A stretch of 64,000 nt of DNA from an uncultured Gammaproteobacteria bacterium (GCA_913057955.1 CAJXOB010000003.1:1-64000), one strand, 5' to 3'. Shown: positions 51,856-64,000, numbered from the stretch's first letter. Numbers and translations: made by a program. The notes: generated by a model not told the origin, from the letters alone.

Positions 51856-54594
51856 TTGAGAATGAATCAGCAACTTATTTTAGTAGACGGATCAGCGTTT
51901 TTATTCCGCTCATATTTCTCAACGCTATCTCAAAATTTGACAAATGAAAGTGGTTTTCCTACTGGAGCTATGTTTGGCGTTGTAAATGCGATAAAACATT
52001 TGCAAAGAAAGTATCAGGGCGCAAAGATTATTATGATTTTTGATGCAAAAGGCTCGAATTTTCGTCATGAGATGTATCCTGACTACAAAGCAAATAGGAG
52101 TCCTGCTGAGGATGATTTAGTTATTCAGATTGAACCCCTTTATAAAATAGTTAGAGCAATGGGCTTTCATTTTTTATGTGAAAAAGGAGTTGAAGCCGAC
52201 GATGTTATTGCAACACTAGCTAAGCTTGCTCGTGAAGAAGGCATTGAAACAATTATTGCGAGTGGTGACAAAGACCTTTTCCAATTAGTCGGTGGCAATA
52301 TTAAGCAACTTGATATGAAGGGTAAGCTCTATGGAGAAGACGAGGTTAAAGAGAAGATGGGTGTTAATCCCCACCAAATATTAGATTTATTAGCGTTAAG
52401 TGGCGACTCAGCTGACAATATACCTGGAGTGCCTAGTGTTGGTCCGAAAACCGCTTCAAAGTGGCTTGAGCTTTATGGAGACATCGAAGGCGTTAAGGCC
52501 AATGCAGAAAAAATAGGTGGGAAGGTTGGTGAAAAATTAAGGGAATCTTTTGAAATACTGGATCTTTCTTATAGATTAGTGCAGCTTAAGTTTGACGTTC
52601 AGCTACCGTTAAATATTTTATTGGAAGAGCCTGGTGAAAACAAAGAGGAGTTATTAAAGCTTTTTAGAGAATATGGTTTTTCTATGTGGCTTAAGCAATT
52701 AGGTGAAAAGGAAGGTTCTAAAGTTGCTGAGGTTGAGGAGCATGAGAGTGATGAAACTCCAAGTCCTGTTTCTACTATTTCTCTTGAAGGGTACTCTCAA
52801 AATTTAATACTCACAGAAGAAGATTTTTCTGGATTGCTTACTAAGCTGACGAATAGTAAATCTTTTGTGTTTGATTTGGAGACTAATAGTCTTGACTATA
52901 TGGAAGCTGAGATTGTTGGTCTTGTTTTTCTTGTTGAGAAAGATAGTTATTATGTGCCAGTTGCTCATGACTACTTAGATGCGCCAGTTCAGTTAGCGAG
53001 GCATAAGGTAATGTCATCTTTAAAGCCCTTACTTGAGAATGACACTATTGGCAAAGTTGGACAAAACTTAAAATATGATGCTCATGTTCTTGCTAATATT
53101 GATATTAGTTTAAATGGCATTATTGATGACACCATGTTGAAATCTTATTGTTTAAACTCAGTAGCAAGCCGACATAATATGGATGATTTAGCATTGCACT
53201 ATTTAGGGTACAAAACAATTCATTATGCAGATGTGGCCGGTAGTGGAAAAAAGCAACTAACCTTTAATCAGGTTAACATCGATGAAGCAATGCCTTATGC
53301 GTGCGAAGATGTTATTGTAACTAATGAACTGAATATTATTTTAGACTCAAAGCTTCAAGACTATCCTAAATTGATGCTCCTTTATAAAAGCGTAGAGATT
53401 CCATTAATAAAAATTATGTTGAAATTAGAGAGAAATGGTGCTTTTGTAGACGAAAAATCACTCTTTAACCAGCAGATTGAGGTTAAAGCTGAAATGTTGA
53501 AAATTCAGGCTGAAGCATTTAAGGTTGCAGGTGATGAGTTTAATCTTGAGTCACCGAAGCAAATTCAGCAAATTTTATTTAGTGAAGAGGGTTTTGGCTT
53601 AGAACCAAAAAAGAAAACAGCAAAGGGTCAGCCTTCAACAAATGAAGAGGCTCTAAAGTTGCTCGACCACCCATTAGTTGACTTGATAATGTCTTATCGA
53701 ACTTTAACAAAATTAAATTCTACTTATTTAGAGGCTTTGCCTAAACAAATTAATAGAAAGACTGGTCGACTTCATACTTCTTACCACCAAGCAGTGACTG
53801 CAACAGGAAGGCTTTCTTCTTCGAAACCTAATTTTCAAAATATTCCAATTAGAACGGAGCGAGGTGCCCAAATTAGATCAGCATTTATTGCAAATAAAAA
53901 TAATGTAATACTTGCAGCGGACTATTCTCAAATTGAGCTCAGAATCATGGCACATATTTCACAGGATAAAAACTTAATTGAGGCTTTTAATAATAATATT
54001 GATGTTCATAGCGCAACCGCTTCTCAAGTTTTTGATACCGAGCTTTCAAATGTTACTAAAGATCAGCGCCGAAAGGCTAAGGCAATAAACTTTGGCTTAA
54101 TTTATGGTATGAGTGCGTTTGGTCTGGCTAAACAAATAGATGTCTCTAGAACTGAAGCTAAGCAATATATTGATGGTTATTTTGAGAACTACCCTGGCGT
54201 CTTAAGATTTATGGACGAAACTAAAGAAAGAGCTAAAGAACAGGGATTTGTAGAAACAATTCTAGGTAGGAGGCTGTACTTGCCTCAAGTCAATTCAAAA
54301 AATAAAATGTTACAACAACACGCATTAAGGACTGCGATTAATGCCCCTATGCAAGGCTCATCAGCAGACATCATAAAAAAAGCTATGCTTGATATTCAGT
54401 CTTGGATTGATAGAGAACATAATGGAGTTAAGATGATTATGCAAGTTCATGATGAGCTTGTATTTGAACTTCAATCTGATAAAGCTAAAGAGTATGGTGA
54501 AGTTGTAAGGTCTATGATGTCAGATACTTTGAAGTTAAGTATTCCTTTAGAGGTTGATGTAGGAATTGGCTTAAACTGGCAAGAGGCTCACTAA
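51856..54594 (+). CDS. polA: DNA polymerase I
   Basis: 5'-nuclease, 3'-5' exonuclease and polymerase motifs (ILAADYSQIELRIMAHIS, RRKAKAINFGLIYGM, MIMQVHDELVFE). Confidence 0.98.
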   Translation: MRMNQQLILVDGSAFLFRSYFSTLSQNLTNESGFPTGAMFGVVNAIKHLQRKYQGAKIIMIFDAKGSNFRHEMYPDYKANRSPAEDDLVIQIEPLYKIVRAMGFHFLCEKGVEADDVIATLAKLAREEGIETIIASGDKDLFQLVGGNIKQLDMKGKLYGEDEVKEKMGVNPHQILDLLALSGDSADNIPGVPSVGPKTASKWLELYGDIEGVKANAEKIGGKVGEKLRESFEILDLSYRLVQLKFDVQLPLNILLEEPGENKEELLKLFREYGFSMWLKQLGEKEGSKVAEVEEHESDETPSPVSTISLEGYSQNLILTEEDFSGLLTKLTNSKSFVFDLETNSLDYMEAEIVGLVFLVEKDSYYVPVAHDYLDAPVQLARHKVMSSLKPLLENDTIGKVGQNLKYDAHVLANIDISLNGIIDDTMLKSYCLNSVASRHNMDDLALHYLGYKTIHYADVAGSGKKQLTFNQVNIDEAMPYACEDVIVTNELNIILDSKLQDYPKLMLLYKSVEIPLIKIMLKLERNGAFVDEKSLFNQQIEVKAEMLKIQAEAFKVAGDEFNLESPKQIQQILFSEEGFGLEPKKKTAKGQPSTNEEALKLLDHPLVDLIMSYRTLTKLNSTYLEALPKQINRKTGRLHTSYHQAVTATGRLSSSKPNFQNIPIRTERGAQIRSAFIANKNNVILAADYSQIELRIMAHISQDKNLIEAFNNNIDVHSATASQVFDTELSNVTKDQRRKAKAINFGLIYGMSAFGLAKQIDVSRTEAKQYIDGYFENYPGVLRFMDETKERAKEQGFVETILGRRLYLPQVNSKNKMLQQHALRTAINAPMQGSSADIIKKAMLDIQSWIDREHNGVKMIMQVHDELVFELQSDKAKEYGEVVRSMMSDTLKLSIPLEVDVGIGLNWQEAH

Positions 54595-54683
54595 ATCTTA
54601 AGTATAGAATTTGAGTATGAGTTTGTTGATGTGTTAAATTAAAATAGGTTATAAAATCAAAAAAGTAATAACGAGTTAATTAT

Positions 54684-56432
54684 ATGAAAGAGCAACTGCA
54701 AAATCTTCTGACTAAATGCATCCATGATTTAATTGATCAAGGGTTGCTTAGTGAGATGCCTTCAAAAGTTCGGCTAGACCATACCAAAGATAAAAGTCAT
54801 GGTGACTATGCGACAAATATAGCCTTAATGTTGGCAAAGCAGGCTAAAACCAGCCCACTTAAACTAGCCCAAGCTATTGTCGAGCAATTAGACGGCGCTG
54901 ATTTTATTGAAAAAACAGAAATTGCTGGCCCTGGGTTTATTAATTTCTTTTTGTCAGATAAGTCAAGTGTCGCGGTTGTTAATGAAATTATTCAAGGCGG
55001 AGATGGGTATGGAATCTCTAATATAGGGGCAGGCAAAAGTATTCTTTTGGAGTACGTTTCAGCGAACCCAACAGGACCCCTCCATGTTGGTCACGGAAGA
55101 GGAGCCGCTTATGGGGCAACTGTTTCTAACCTACTAAGATCTATTGGCTATAAAGTTGATAATGAGTACTATGTAAACGATGCAGGAAGGCAGATGGACA
55201 TCTTATCTGTAAGTATTTTCTTGCGATATTTAACGCTCTGTGGAGAAACAATAAGGTTTCCTGATAATGGCTATCAAGGAAAGTATATTAATGATATTGC
55301 CAGTAATATTATGGAAACACATAGTAATGCTTTTCACAAAGATTCGGCATTAGTTTTTGAGGGCATCTGTAAAGATGGGCTTGATGGAGGCAATAAAGAG
55401 TCTCATATTGATGAGTTAATTTCAAGATCAAAAGAGTTATTAGGTGAAGGTTTTAAATCTATTTTTGCAGTCGGTATTGAAAGTATTCTTAGCGGTATCA
55501 AAAAAGATCTAGCTGAGTTTGGAGTGGTGTTTGAAAAATGGTTTTCCGAGCAATCTTTGATTGATAATGGACTTTCTGAGGCTAGCATTAAACGACTTGA
55601 AGACAGTAAGCACGTTTATAAGAAGGATGGCGCTTTGTGGTTTAAAACAACAGATTATGGAGATGAAAAAGATCGTGTTGTAGTCCGTGATAATGGAAAT
55701 CATACTTACTTTGCTTCAGATATTGCCTATCACCTTGAAAAATTTGAGCGAGGCTATGATAAAGTAATCAATGTTTGGGGGGCAGATCATCATGGTTATA
55801 TTGCGAGAGTTAAGGCCTCTATAGCTGCATTTAATCATGACCCTGAAAAATTAGAAATTCTTTTGGTTCAATTTGCCAACCTTTATAGAGGTGGGAAAAA
55901 AGTACAAATGTCAACTAGAAGTGGCTCTTTTGTGACCCTAGAGGATTTAAGAAATGAGGTAGGAAATGATGCTGCACGTTTTTTTTATATCCTTAGAAAG
56001 TCAGAGCAGCATATGGATTTTGATCTAGACCTAGCAAAATCAAAGACAAATGAGAATCCAGTTTTCTATATTCAATATGCCTATGCTCGTATTAACTCTG
56101 TTTTCAAGCAAGCACGAGAAAAGGGCGTAGTGTTTAATTATAAAGATGCTGATTTAGGGTTATTAACAGAAGAAAGTGAAAAAACAATTCTAAGAGAGTT
56201 GAGTCGTTATAAAGGCGTTATAGAGTCCTCTGCAGTTCAGTACGAACCTCACCAGCTTGCTTACTATTTACGTGAATTGGCATCTCAATTTCACAGTTAC
56301 TATAATGCCTGTCCTTTTATATTGGATGATCAAGGTCTTACGCAAGCAAGGTTGACAGTAATCCACGCAACGAAACAAGTCCTCTTTAATGGACTATCTA
56401 TTTTAGGGGTTAGCGCGCCAGAGTCAATGTGA
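54684..56432 (+). CDS. argS: Arginyl-tRNA synthetase
   Basis: [20 protein letters not shown] (HIGH), [15 protein letters not shown] (KMSKS-like). Confidence 0.98.
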   Translation: MKEQLQNLLTKCIHDLIDQGLLSEMPSKVRLDHTKDKSHGDYATNIALMLAKQAKTSPLKLAQAIVEQLDGADFIEKTEIAGPGFINFFLSDKSSVAVVNEIIQGGDGYGISNIGAGKSILLEYVSANPTGPLHVGHGRGAAYGATVSNLLRSIGYKVDNEYYVNDAGRQMDILSVSIFLRYLTLCGETIRFPDNGYQGKYINDIASNIMETHSNAFHKDSALVFEGICKDGLDGGNKESHIDELISRSKELLGEGFKSIFAVGIESILSGIKKDLAEFGVVFEKWFSEQSLIDNGLSEASIKRLEDSKHVYKKDGALWFKTTDYGDEKDRVVVRDNGNHTYFASDIAYHLEKFERGYDKVINVWGADHHGYIARVKASIAAFNHDPEKLEILLVQFANLYRGGKKVQMSTRSGSFVTLEDLRNEVGNDAARFFYILRKSEQHMDFDLDLAKSKTNENPVFYIQYAYARINSVFKQAREKGVVFNYKDADLGLLTEESEKTILRELSRYKGVIESSAVQYEPHQLAYYLRELASQFHSYYNACPFILDDQGLTQARLTVIHATKQVLFNGLSILGVSAPESM

Positions 56433-59400
56433 ATGATCAGAAGCAAAGAGATCAAGCACTAAATATAAGTGATTCTTTCATTGTTCAGGCTCCGGCTGGC
56501 TCTGGAAAAACTGAACTTATAACGCAGCGTTATTTAAAATTACTCGGCTCTGCAGATGTACCCGAAAATATTTTAGTTATGACATTTACCAACAGAGCGG
56601 TAGAGGAATTAAAGCATCGAATAATTAGCTCACTTAATCGAGCAAAGTTGCCACCACCTGAGGAGCTACATAAGCTCAAAACCTTCGATCTCGCCAAGAA
56701 AGTTTTAGAACAATCAAATCTGAAAGAGTGGGATTTACTTAACCATCCCTCTCGAATAAAAATACTTACTATTGACTCGCTTTCAAGTTTAATTGTTTCA
56801 AGGTATCCATCTATTGATCAATTAATTCTCCCACGAACCATGATTAATACTTATGAGTATGAGAAAATTTATCAAGAAGCAGCAGAAAACACACTGTTAC
56901 TGATTGAGGAGAGTGAGTATCAAGCTAGCATCTCATCTGTTTTATTGTATCTTGATAATCATGTAGACAGGTTCTATAGGCTTATAGTGCAGATGCTCTC
57001 AAAGCGAGAGCAATGGCTACCAAAACTATATATTGAGGGCGCTCTTGATATTAATTTATTAGAAATGCTAGCGCAAGAGTTAATTGTTGAATATCTTGAA
57101 ACCTTAAGAGATACTGCTTCAGGACTACTTGGTAAACCTTTTTTTAATTTATTGAAAATTAATACCAGGGATGATGTTTCTAAGATTCATAAGTTACCAG
57201 GCTCAACTATCGAAGACTTAAGTGATTGGCAAACTATTTCTGAGTTACTTGTAACAAAAAGTAGTGGAAACTGGAGAAAAAAAATTGATGCCAACATTGG
57301 ATTTCCAGCTGAACTTAAGGAAGAAAAATTGGTATTTAAAGAAATACTAGAGGGTTTAGATTCTGAAGTTGAATTCAAAAAAATACTTAATAATTTATCC
57401 AACTTACCGAGTGCATATTTTCCAGAGTCAACGAGTAAAAGTATCAATGATATTGCACAAGTTCTAAAGTTAAGTGTTGCAGAGTTGAAGATGATCTTTA
57501 GAGAAAAAAGTTTGCAAGATTTCTCAGAAGTTGGGATGCAAGCAATTAATGCGCTTGATAGTCGTGAAGAGGTAAGTGATATTGCTCTATTGTTAGACTA
57601 TCAAGTTAAGCATCTATTAATTGATGAGTTTCAAGACACTTCATATTCACAATTAAGCTTAATTGAGAAGCTAGTAGATGGCTGGCAAGAGGGAGATGGA
57701 AAGTCAATATTTTTTGTGGGTGATCCAATGCAATCAATTTATAAATTTCGTGAATCTCAAGTTGGAATATTTCTTGAAGTAATGAAAAGTGGCATAGGTA
57801 ATCTTAAAATTAAGTCATTAATATTAAGCTCTAACTTTAGGTCAAATAAAAGTATTGTTGAGAAAAATAATCAGATTTTTTCTCAAATATTTCCAAATCA
57901 AGATAATTTATTACTGGGCGCAATTCATTATTCTGAATCTAAATCTGCTTCACAGGTTGAGCAAAATGATGCAGTCACTTTTTATCCATTTGGTGCGGAT
58001 CAAGATTTTGAAGAAGCTGAAATGGTAGTTAGTATTATTAAAAACTCTATTTCAAATAATCCAAATCATGAGATTGCAGTCCTTGTAAGGTCTAGATCTC
58101 ATTTAAATGCCATTACATTATTACTGCTGGAAGGTAATATCAATTTTGAAGCTTTAAAAACGGAACCCCTAAGATCCAATCTTTTTACTAGAGACCTTCT
58201 AAGTTTAACCAGAGCATTGCTTAGTTTGGCTGATCGCTTGGCTTGGTTTTCTATGCTTAGAGCGCCTTGGTGTGGGCTAAAGCTGGAAGATTTGTTGGTT
58301 TTTAGTGATTCAATTGATAAGCCAATTTTTAGTCAGTTAATTGATGACGATGTAGTTAAAGATTTGAGCGCCGATGGTGCTGTACGTTCTAGGCATTTAT
58401 TCCTAGCGATCGAAGAGGCTATTTATAGTGAAGGTAAGTTTTCTTTTGTAGATCGTTTTTCTTATGCCTTGAATCAGTTATGTGATGAGACTGAATTAAG
58501 TGAGCAAGAAAAAAGTATCAGATTTCAATTTCTCTCATTACTAAATCATTGTGAATTAAACCAAGGTTTAGATATCAAGACAATTGAGATGATGGTTAAA
58601 GATTTATTTGCTCCTTCCAAGTCTGCTCCCATTAAGTTAATGACAATTCATCAAGCCAAAGGGCTAGAGTTTGATACTGTAATTATTCCTGGACTTGGTA
58701 AAAAAGGCAAAAGTGACTCACTAGCGTTAATTCAAATTCAAGAATTTTCAAATAAGAATATCTTGCTAGCACCTATAAAATCTTCTTACGAAAACTCTGA
58801 GAGTAAAACTTATCTTTATTTGCAGTATTTACAAAAACAACAGACACACTTTGAATTAATGAGAGTGCTGTATGTTGCGATGAGTCGAGCAAAATATAAG
58901 GTTCATTTGCTAGGTGGCGTTTCAAAAACTGGCAAGGCAGTTAGTGGTTCATTACTTTCATTTTTAAGTCATTGTTTTCAAAAATCTGTTGATGACATTC
59001 CGGTTCAAGGTGCAAGCGTTCCAGTAGAGACCTCCCTGCCGAAACTTCAGCGTAATAAAACACTCTCAACTCTCTCCATTAGGAGCGGGAATGACATTGC
59101 ACAATCCAAAAATTTGCCTAGCAATGTTGATTTGATTTACCAGAGTGCGTTAGGGTCAATAGTTCATTACTTTTTAGAGCATTCTTTATTTGAGCCTTCA
59201 TTCGAAAGTATTGATGCAAGATTTAGAGAGTTTGGATTGCCCCCAAAGCTAATTCAGTCATACTCCAAAACTGCCTCTCTTTTGCTTCTTAATACAAAGC
59301 GTGACAAAGATTTTGAGTGGCTATTTAAATATAGAGACTCTACCGAAGTGGAGGCTGAGTACAGTAATTCAACCAAAACGGTAATAATTGATCGATTATT

Positions 59401-59605
59401 TATTGAAGATGGCACTCTTTGGATTATTGACTTCAAGACGGCATCTCTTAATGAGGGCGAATCTATTGATTCATTTACTGAACGGCAAAAACTGTCGCAC
59501 CAAAAACAAATCAAAACATATCAGGAGGTTCTTGAAGATTTTTTTAAGATTCCTTCGAAGATTGCTCTTTACTGCCCAGCTGTTAGCCAAATAATATTGC
59601 TTTGA
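56429..59605 (+). CDS. UvrD/AddA-like helicase-nuclease
   Basis: [52 protein letters not shown]-terminal IIDFKTA nuclease motif. Confidence 0.9.
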   Translation: MNDQKQRDQALNISDSFIVQAPAGSGKTELITQRYLKLLGSADVPENILVMTFTNRAVEELKHRIISSLNRAKLPPPEELHKLKTFDLAKKVLEQSNLKEWDLLNHPSRIKILTIDSLSSLIVSRYPSIDQLILPRTMINTYEYEKIYQEAAENTLLLIEESEYQASISSVLLYLDNHVDRFYRLIVQMLSKREQWLPKLYIEGALDINLLEMLAQELIVEYLETLRDTASGLLGKPFFNLLKINTRDDVSKIHKLPGSTIEDLSDWQTISELLVTKSSGNWRKKIDANIGFPAELKEEKLVFKEILEGLDSEVEFKKILNNLSNLPSAYFPESTSKSINDIAQVLKLSVAELKMIFREKSLQDFSEVGMQAINALDSREEVSDIALLLDYQVKHLLIDEFQDTSYSQLSLIEKLVDGWQEGDGKSIFFVGDPMQSIYKFRESQVGIFLEVMKSGIGNLKIKSLILSSNFRSNKSIVEKNNQIFSQIFPNQDNLLLGAIHYSESKSASQVEQNDAVTFYPFGADQDFEEAEMVVSIIKNSISNNPNHEIAVLVRSRSHLNAITLLLLEGNINFEALKTEPLRSNLFTRDLLSLTRALLSLADRLAWFSMLRAPWCGLKLEDLLVFSDSIDKPIFSQLIDDDVVKDLSADGAVRSRHLFLAIEEAIYSEGKFSFVDRFSYALNQLCDETELSEQEKSIRFQFLSLLNHCELNQGLDIKTIEMMVKDLFAPSKSAPIKLMTIHQAKGLEFDTVIIPGLGKKGKSDSLALIQIQEFSNKNILLAPIKSSYENSESKTYLYLQYLQKQQTHFELMRVLYVAMSRAKYKVHLLGGVSKTGKAVSGSLLSFLSHCFQKSVDDIPVQGASVPVETSLPKLQRNKTLSTLSIRSGNDIAQSKNLPSNVDLIYQSALGSIVHYFLEHSLFEPSFESIDARFREFGLPPKLIQSYSKTASLLLLNTKRDKDFEWLFKYRDSTEVEAEYSNSTKTVIIDRLFIEDGTLWIIDFKTASLNEGESIDSFTERQKLSHQKQIKTYQEVLEDFFKIPSKIALYCPAVSQIILL

Positions 59606-59684
59606 TTTTTTGTATTGAAAAATTGCTGGACAAAGGCTGCAATTCCACCTATGATGATTTCCAATTCGTTAAACCTGTAAATAT

Positions 59685-60851
59685 ATGACTAAGAAAAATG
59701 ATACCGTCGGATGGATTGATTACACCCAAAAATATGGTGATCGAAAAATAAGAACCATTAATCCAGATGTCCAGAGCGGTTCAACGGTCCTATTTAATCA
59801 TTTTGAAGATATGCAGTTGGCTTTGGATGGGAATTATCCTGGCGTTGACTATGGAACTCATGGGCTGTCAACTCAGAAGGCTTTTGAAGAGGCGATGTGT
59901 AAGCTTGAAAATGGCCACACTTCTTATGCCTTTCCTTCTGGCATTAGCGCTATTACAAATACCCTAATGGCATTTACGAAGAGTGGGGATGAGGTTTTAT
60001 TGTGTGATAATGTTTATAGCCCCACTGCAAGTTTTTGCCACAATATTCTTAAAAAATATAACGTCAAAATTACGCATATAGAATCGAATATAGGCGCTGA
60101 AATTAGCAACTATATTAACGAAAAAACGAAATTAATTTTTTTAGAATCCCCAGGTTCAAATACGTTTGAAATACAAGATATTTCTGCAATTGTTAAAGAA
60201 GCAAAAAAAGAAAATGTACTATCAATTTTAGATAATTCCTGGGCTACACCTCTTTTTTTAAAGCCTTTGAACCTTGGTATCGACATCACAATTCAATCTG
60301 TAACTAAATATATTTGTGGTCATTCAGATGTCTTGCTTGGGTGCGTAACGGTCAATAAAAAATATGCGAATGAGTTTTCTAAATATTTTGATACTGTTGA
60401 AAACTACGCCAACCCACAAGATTGTTACCTCGCTTTGAGAGGTCTAAGATCACTAAGGGTTCGTCTAGAGGCGCACCAAAAAACAGCCTTTGAGGTTGCA
60501 AGATGGCTTGAGAAGAATGATATTGTTGAAACTGTAATTCATCCTGGTCTTGAGTCACACCCTCAGCATGATTTATGGAAGAGAGATTTTAGTGGTGCGT
60601 CAGGATTATTTGCTTTCACATTCAAAAAGTCATACTCACCAGAAAAAATTGCTATATTTGCAAATTCACTTGAAATGTTCGCCCTTGGTTTTAGCTGGGG
60701 CGGCTATAAAAGCCTCCTAACTGCTAGGCCATACAAGCGTGATGGAAAATGGGTTCATGATGGAAAGTATCTAATACGTCTCAGTATAGGGCTTGAAGAG
60801 TCAAGTGAGTTAATTGATGACCTAAAGCAAGGCTTTAGTTTGCTTGGGTAG
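59685..60851 (+). CDS. metC: Cystathionine beta-lyase-like PLP enzyme
   Basis: Cys/Met metabolism PLP family; DNSWATPLFLKPL, SVTKYICGHSDVLLG. Confidence 0.9.
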   Translation: MTKKNDTVGWIDYTQKYGDRKIRTINPDVQSGSTVLFNHFEDMQLALDGNYPGVDYGTHGLSTQKAFEEAMCKLENGHTSYAFPSGISAITNTLMAFTKSGDEVLLCDNVYSPTASFCHNILKKYNVKITHIESNIGAEISNYINEKTKLIFLESPGSNTFEIQDISAIVKEAKKENVLSILDNSWATPLFLKPLNLGIDITIQSVTKYICGHSDVLLGCVTVNKKYANEFSKYFDTVENYANPQDCYLALRGLRSLRVRLEAHQKTAFEVARWLEKNDIVETVIHPGLESHPQHDLWKRDFSGASGLFAFTFKKSYSPEKIAIFANSLEMFALGFSWGGYKSLLTARPYKRDGKWVHDGKYLIRLSIGLEESSELIDDLKQGFSLLG

Positions 60852-60854
60852 AAT

Positions 60855-61709
60855 TTAGGACTTATCCCTTTTATCGTTTATAACCGTAACTCGTTGCATG
60901 TGCCTGAGTTCTGGCAAGTAGTCACAAACTGCATAATGTTGAGTAATCCGATTATCCCAAATAGCGATAGAATTATCTTCCCAGTGAAATCTAACTTGGA
61001 ATTCAGGCTTAGAAATATGCTGGTATAAGAATTGTAGTATATGATCACTTGGGCCTTGGCTTTCATTGATAATATTCCGGGTAAAGGATTGATTAACATT
61101 TAAATATTTGAGTCCTGAAATAGGATGTGTTTCAATAATTTTATGAACCGCTGAGCCAACTTTCTTTAGAGCACTGTTAACCGAATCGATGCCACCTTCT
61201 TTATAAAAGTCATTTCTAAATGTGCCCATGTCATGAATTGCTTCAAGTCCTTCTAATTGCTCTTTCCATCCATTAGGCAGAGCATCATAGGCAGCACTCA
61301 TGCTAGCCCAGAGCGTATCACCGCCAACTTTTGGAACCTTGACGCCATGTAGTATGCTAGCAAAGGGAGGGTTTGATTTAAAAGTAAGATCTTTATGCCA
61401 GTCATTTGTGTCTGGCCTATTATTTACATCATTTTTAAGTAAGACAATGCTTTGGTACCCCTCAACATGAGGGTAGACAGGATGACCTGGATCAATTTCC
61501 CCAAGACTTTCTGCTAATTTCAGGTGATTTTCTGGGGAAATATCTTGGCCCCTAAAAAAAATAACTTGATGCTTAATTAGAGCGCTGTATATTTGCTCAA
61601 TAGTTTCACTATTTAAATCCTTATTAAGTGAAATTTCAGAGATTGTTGCGCCAATTGAAGGGGTAAGCTGTATGACTTTCAATATCATTCGGTCCAATAG
61701 AATTTTCAA
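60855..61709 (-). CDS. TauD/TfdA family dioxygenase
   Basis: NDWHKDLTFKSNPPFASILHGVKVPKVGGDTLWASM, WDNRITQHYAVCDY; alternative ATG at 61688. Confidence 0.92.
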   Translation of the reverse strand: MKILLDRMILKVIQLTPSIGATISEISLNKDLNSETIEQIYSALIKHQVIFFRGQDISPENHLKLAESLGEIDPGHPVYPHVEGYQSIVLLKNDVNNRPDTNDWHKDLTFKSNPPFASILHGVKVPKVGGDTLWASMSAAYDALPNGWKEQLEGLEAIHDMGTFRNDFYKEGGIDSVNSALKKVGSAVHKIIETHPISGLKYLNVNQSFTRNIINESQGPSDHILQFLYQHISKPEFQVRFHWEDNSIAIWDNRITQHYAVCDYLPELRHMQRVTVINDKRDKS

Positions 61710-61743
61710 ACATTGTAATACAAAAATAATCGATAAGCATTAA

Positions 61744-62907
61744 TTATTTTTTGTATAGCCACCATAACAGAATAAATAATTGAAAAAACAATAATGGGAT
61801 AACTGATAAAAGAACTACTTCCCAGCTAAAATTAAAAACAAACCATCCTGCTGATAGAGCTGCAAAAGCCTGGAGGCCAAAAACTAAAAAATCATTGATT
61901 GATTGAACTTTAAATTTTTCGTTTTCATTGTAGGACCTTGGGAGCAGGTTTGTTCCTCCTATAAATAGGAGGTTCCATCCAAGACCAAGGAAAGCTAAAG
62001 ACCACCAATAGTTGCTAAGAGCATGACTACTAAATGCAATAATAATAGAGGCAAAGAAAAATATAACCCCAAGTATCATCATTCGAGTAAGCCCTAAATA
62101 TTTCACTATGAAAGCTGTAAATAGTGACGGAAGAAACATTGCAATGACGTGAGCCTGTAAGACTGATTTTGTATCATCAAGTGAAAAGCCATCCATTATG
62201 TGCATACTCACAGGCGTTGCAGTCATAACAAAACTCATAACAACATAGCCTGTTGTAGCGGCACATACTGCAACTATAAAAGATCCTTGCTTAACAATAT
62301 CCATCAAAGATCTTTTAGAGTTGTCAATCTGCTGCTTAAACTTTTCAGCTGGTTTAAAGAAGCACATTAATATAAATGCTATAATAAATAAAAAAGAAAG
62401 AATGACAAAAGAGCCAACAAAATCTGCATCAAAGTAATCTTTACCTAAAGTTGCAATTTCAGTTCCGAGAAAAGCCGAAACTAGTCCACCTAAAAGAACA
62501 ACTGCAGTTGCCTTTGGTCTTTGTTCAAACTCCACGCTTTCAATTGCTGCAAACCTAAACTGCTGCATAACGGCAACGCTTCCGCCCAAACAGAAAGATG
62601 CAAAACAAAATAAATAAAATGATTTATTGATGATTGAGAAAATGCAGAGACCAATTAGTAATATTGTATAAATACATGAGCTTAAAAAAACTTTCTTTCG
62701 ACCAAAAATTGACATCAACCGAATGGCTGGAATGACGCTAAACGCAGTACCTACAACAATAGTTGCAACTGGCAAGGTGGATAAACTTTTTAAGGGTGCA
62801 AGGTCGCTTCCAATAATACCTCCCACAAATAGCATAAAAACGCTAAGTGACATAAAGAGTGCTAGACATGCAGTCAATATCCAGACATTCTTAGGAAGAT
62901 TTAACAT
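61744..62907 (-). CDS. MFS transporter
   Basis: 12-TM pattern with MSIFGRKKVFL loop. Confidence 0.85.
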   Translation of the reverse strand: MLNLPKNVWILTACLALFMSLSVFMLFVGGIIGSDLAPLKSLSTLPVATIVVGTAFSVIPAIRLMSIFGRKKVFLSSCIYTILLIGLCIFSIINKSFYLFCFASFCLGGSVAVMQQFRFAAIESVEFEQRPKATAVVLLGGLVSAFLGTEIATLGKDYFDADFVGSFVILSFLFIIAFILMCFFKPAEKFKQQIDNSKRSLMDIVKQGSFIVAVCAATTGYVVMSFVMTATPVSMHIMDGFSLDDTKSVLQAHVIAMFLPSLFTAFIVKYLGLTRMMILGVIFFFASIIIAFSSHALSNYWWSLAFLGLGWNLLFIGGTNLLPRSYNENEKFKVQSINDFLVFGLQAFAALSAGWFVFNFSWEVVLLSVIPLLFFQLFILLWWLYKK

Positions 62908-62934
62908 TGAGCTGTTATCCTATGAGTGGAAAAT

Positions 62935-64000
62935 TTATTTCTTCTGAGGCCGCTTCCATTTGCTAATCGTTGATTGTTTATGACGACTCAACGTAAGTTT
63001 GTCATCGGGAGCATTTTGAGTGATAGTTGAGCCAGCTCCAATGGTTGCATTTTTACCAATTGAGACTGGCGCAATTAATTGGCTATTTGAGCCAATAAAT
63101 GCTCCATCTCCAATTGTTGTTTGACTTTTATTTACACCGTCGTAATTACAAGTTATTACTCCAGCACCAATATTGGCGCTCTTACCAACTTGACTATCCC
63201 CAATGTAGCTTAAATGTGATACCTTTGAGTTGTCACCAATTGTTGATTTTTTTACTTCAACAAAATTGCCAATCTTTGCGTGATTACCAATCTTGGTTTC
63301 TGGACGAATGCGAGCAAAAGGTCCAATATTCGCATGACTTCCAATAACAGAATCCTCAATAATGGAATTTGGCATGATGTTCGCATTATCACCGATTTTA
63401 GAGTTTTTTATAATGCAGTTCGGAGAAATTAATACATTTTTTCCTAGCTGAACCTCACCCTCAAAGACAACATTTACGTCGATAATACAGTCATTTCCAA
63501 AAATTAAGTTACCTCGACAATCAAAACGACTAGGATCTTTAATAGTGAGACCATCCTTCATTAGCTCGTCTGCAATTTTTAACTGGTAAGCTCTTTCAGC
63601 CTTTGCTAAGTTATTTTTATCATTTATCCCCATTACTTCTGTTGCATTCTCACATATAAATGAAGCAATATTAACATTATCTTTGACTGCTTTTTCAACA
63701 ATATCAGTAAGATATAACTCGCCTTGTGAATTATTTGGCTCGAGCTGGTTTAAGTACTTTGTTAATAAGGCTCCAGTAATAGCCATAATGCCCGTATTGA
63801 CTTCATCAATTTCAAGTTCTTCAGTATTTGCATCTTTGTGCTCAATAATTGATTGAATGGATTTTGAAGAGTCTCTTATTATTCGGCCATACCCTGAAGG
63901 GTCATTCGCAATTACAGTTAAAAGAGAGAAGCCAGTCTTATTTGCTTTTTCAAGCAGCTTTAGTAATGTTTGAGTTTGAATTAAAGGAACATCACCATAT
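62935..64000 (-). CDS. glmU: N-acetylglucosamine-1-phosphate uridyltransferase/acetyltransferase, truncated by window edge
   Basis: Left-handed beta-helix hexapeptides, NTGIMAITGALL, IGDGAFIGSNSQLIAPVSIG; frame continues to 64000 (YGDVPLIQTQTLLKLLEKANKTGFSLLTVIANDPSGYGRII). Confidence 0.95.
   Translation of the reverse strand, partial: YGDVPLIQTQTLLKLLEKANKTGFSLLTVIANDPSGYGRIIRDSSKSIQSIIEHKDANTEELEIDEVNTGIMAITGALLTKYLNQLEPNNSQGELYLTDIVEKAVKDNVNIASFICENATEVMGINDKNNLAKAERAYQLKIADELMKDGLTIKDPSRFDCRGNLIFGNDCIIDVNVVFEGEVQLGKNVLISPNCIIKNSKIGDNANIMPNSIIEDSVIGSHANIGPFARIRPETKIGNHAKIGNFVEVKKSTIGDNSKVSHLSYIGDSQVGKSANIGAGVITCNYDGVNKSQTTIGDGAFIGSNSQLIAPVSIGKNATIGAGSTITQNAPDDKLTLSRHKQSTISKWKRPQKK

Noticed and set aside
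1-64000. CRISPR arrays, transposons, prophage, toxin-antitoxin or defence islands, tRNA/rRNA genes
   Set aside because: None seen: no regularly spaced repeats, transposase-like ORFs or recognisable tRNA arms; the AddA-like helicase is a housekeeping-type repair protein rather than defence evidence.

Overview
The window is a compact, AT-rich bacterial chromosome segment. Gene content and protein character suggest a marine gammaproteobacterium, possibly of the SUP05/Thioglobus heterotroph type; this is inference only, as no rRNA or tRNA was found. Blocks, left to right: (1) an Lrp-type regulator followed by three tiny overlapping ORFs and a persulfide-dioxygenase-like MBL protein; (2) an amino-sugar island: nagB-nagA-GntR regulator, divergent from GH20 hexosaminidase, ABC sugar transporter, two Gfo/Idh/MocA dehydrogenases and a TIM-barrel isomerase; (3) modABC and an MFS transporter; (4) a corrinoid-dependent C1 operon: corrinoid protein, DUF1638, MetF-like, MtrH/DHPS-like methyltransferase, GFA family, ASKHA reactivase and non-pyrrolysine MttB homolog, followed by fhs, fdhD and a two-subunit formate dehydrogenase; (5) ppsA/ppsR, then tkt-gap-pgk-pyk-fba(class I); (6) mnmG-rsmG-tatD-rlu-ubiA; (7) a tandemly duplicated 72-aa membrane-protein cassette; (8) dapD, znuC, polA, argS, an AddA/UvrD-like helicase, metC-like, TauD-like, MFS and a truncated glmU. 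Main leads: (a) the three enzymes of the C1 operon expected to touch the corrinoid protein (MttB, MtrH-like, ASKHA reactivase) all carry polybasic tails, while the corrinoid protein has a strongly acidic N-terminus, suggesting electrostatic docking; (b) pyruvate kinase has no ATG/GTG/TTG start anywhere it could lie and seems to start at AUC or AUA behind AGGAG; (c) the duplicated 72-aa cassette keeps a leader stem-loop whose structure is retained although its sequence differs; (d) paired 17-bp direct-repeat operators flank the amino-sugar divergent promoter.
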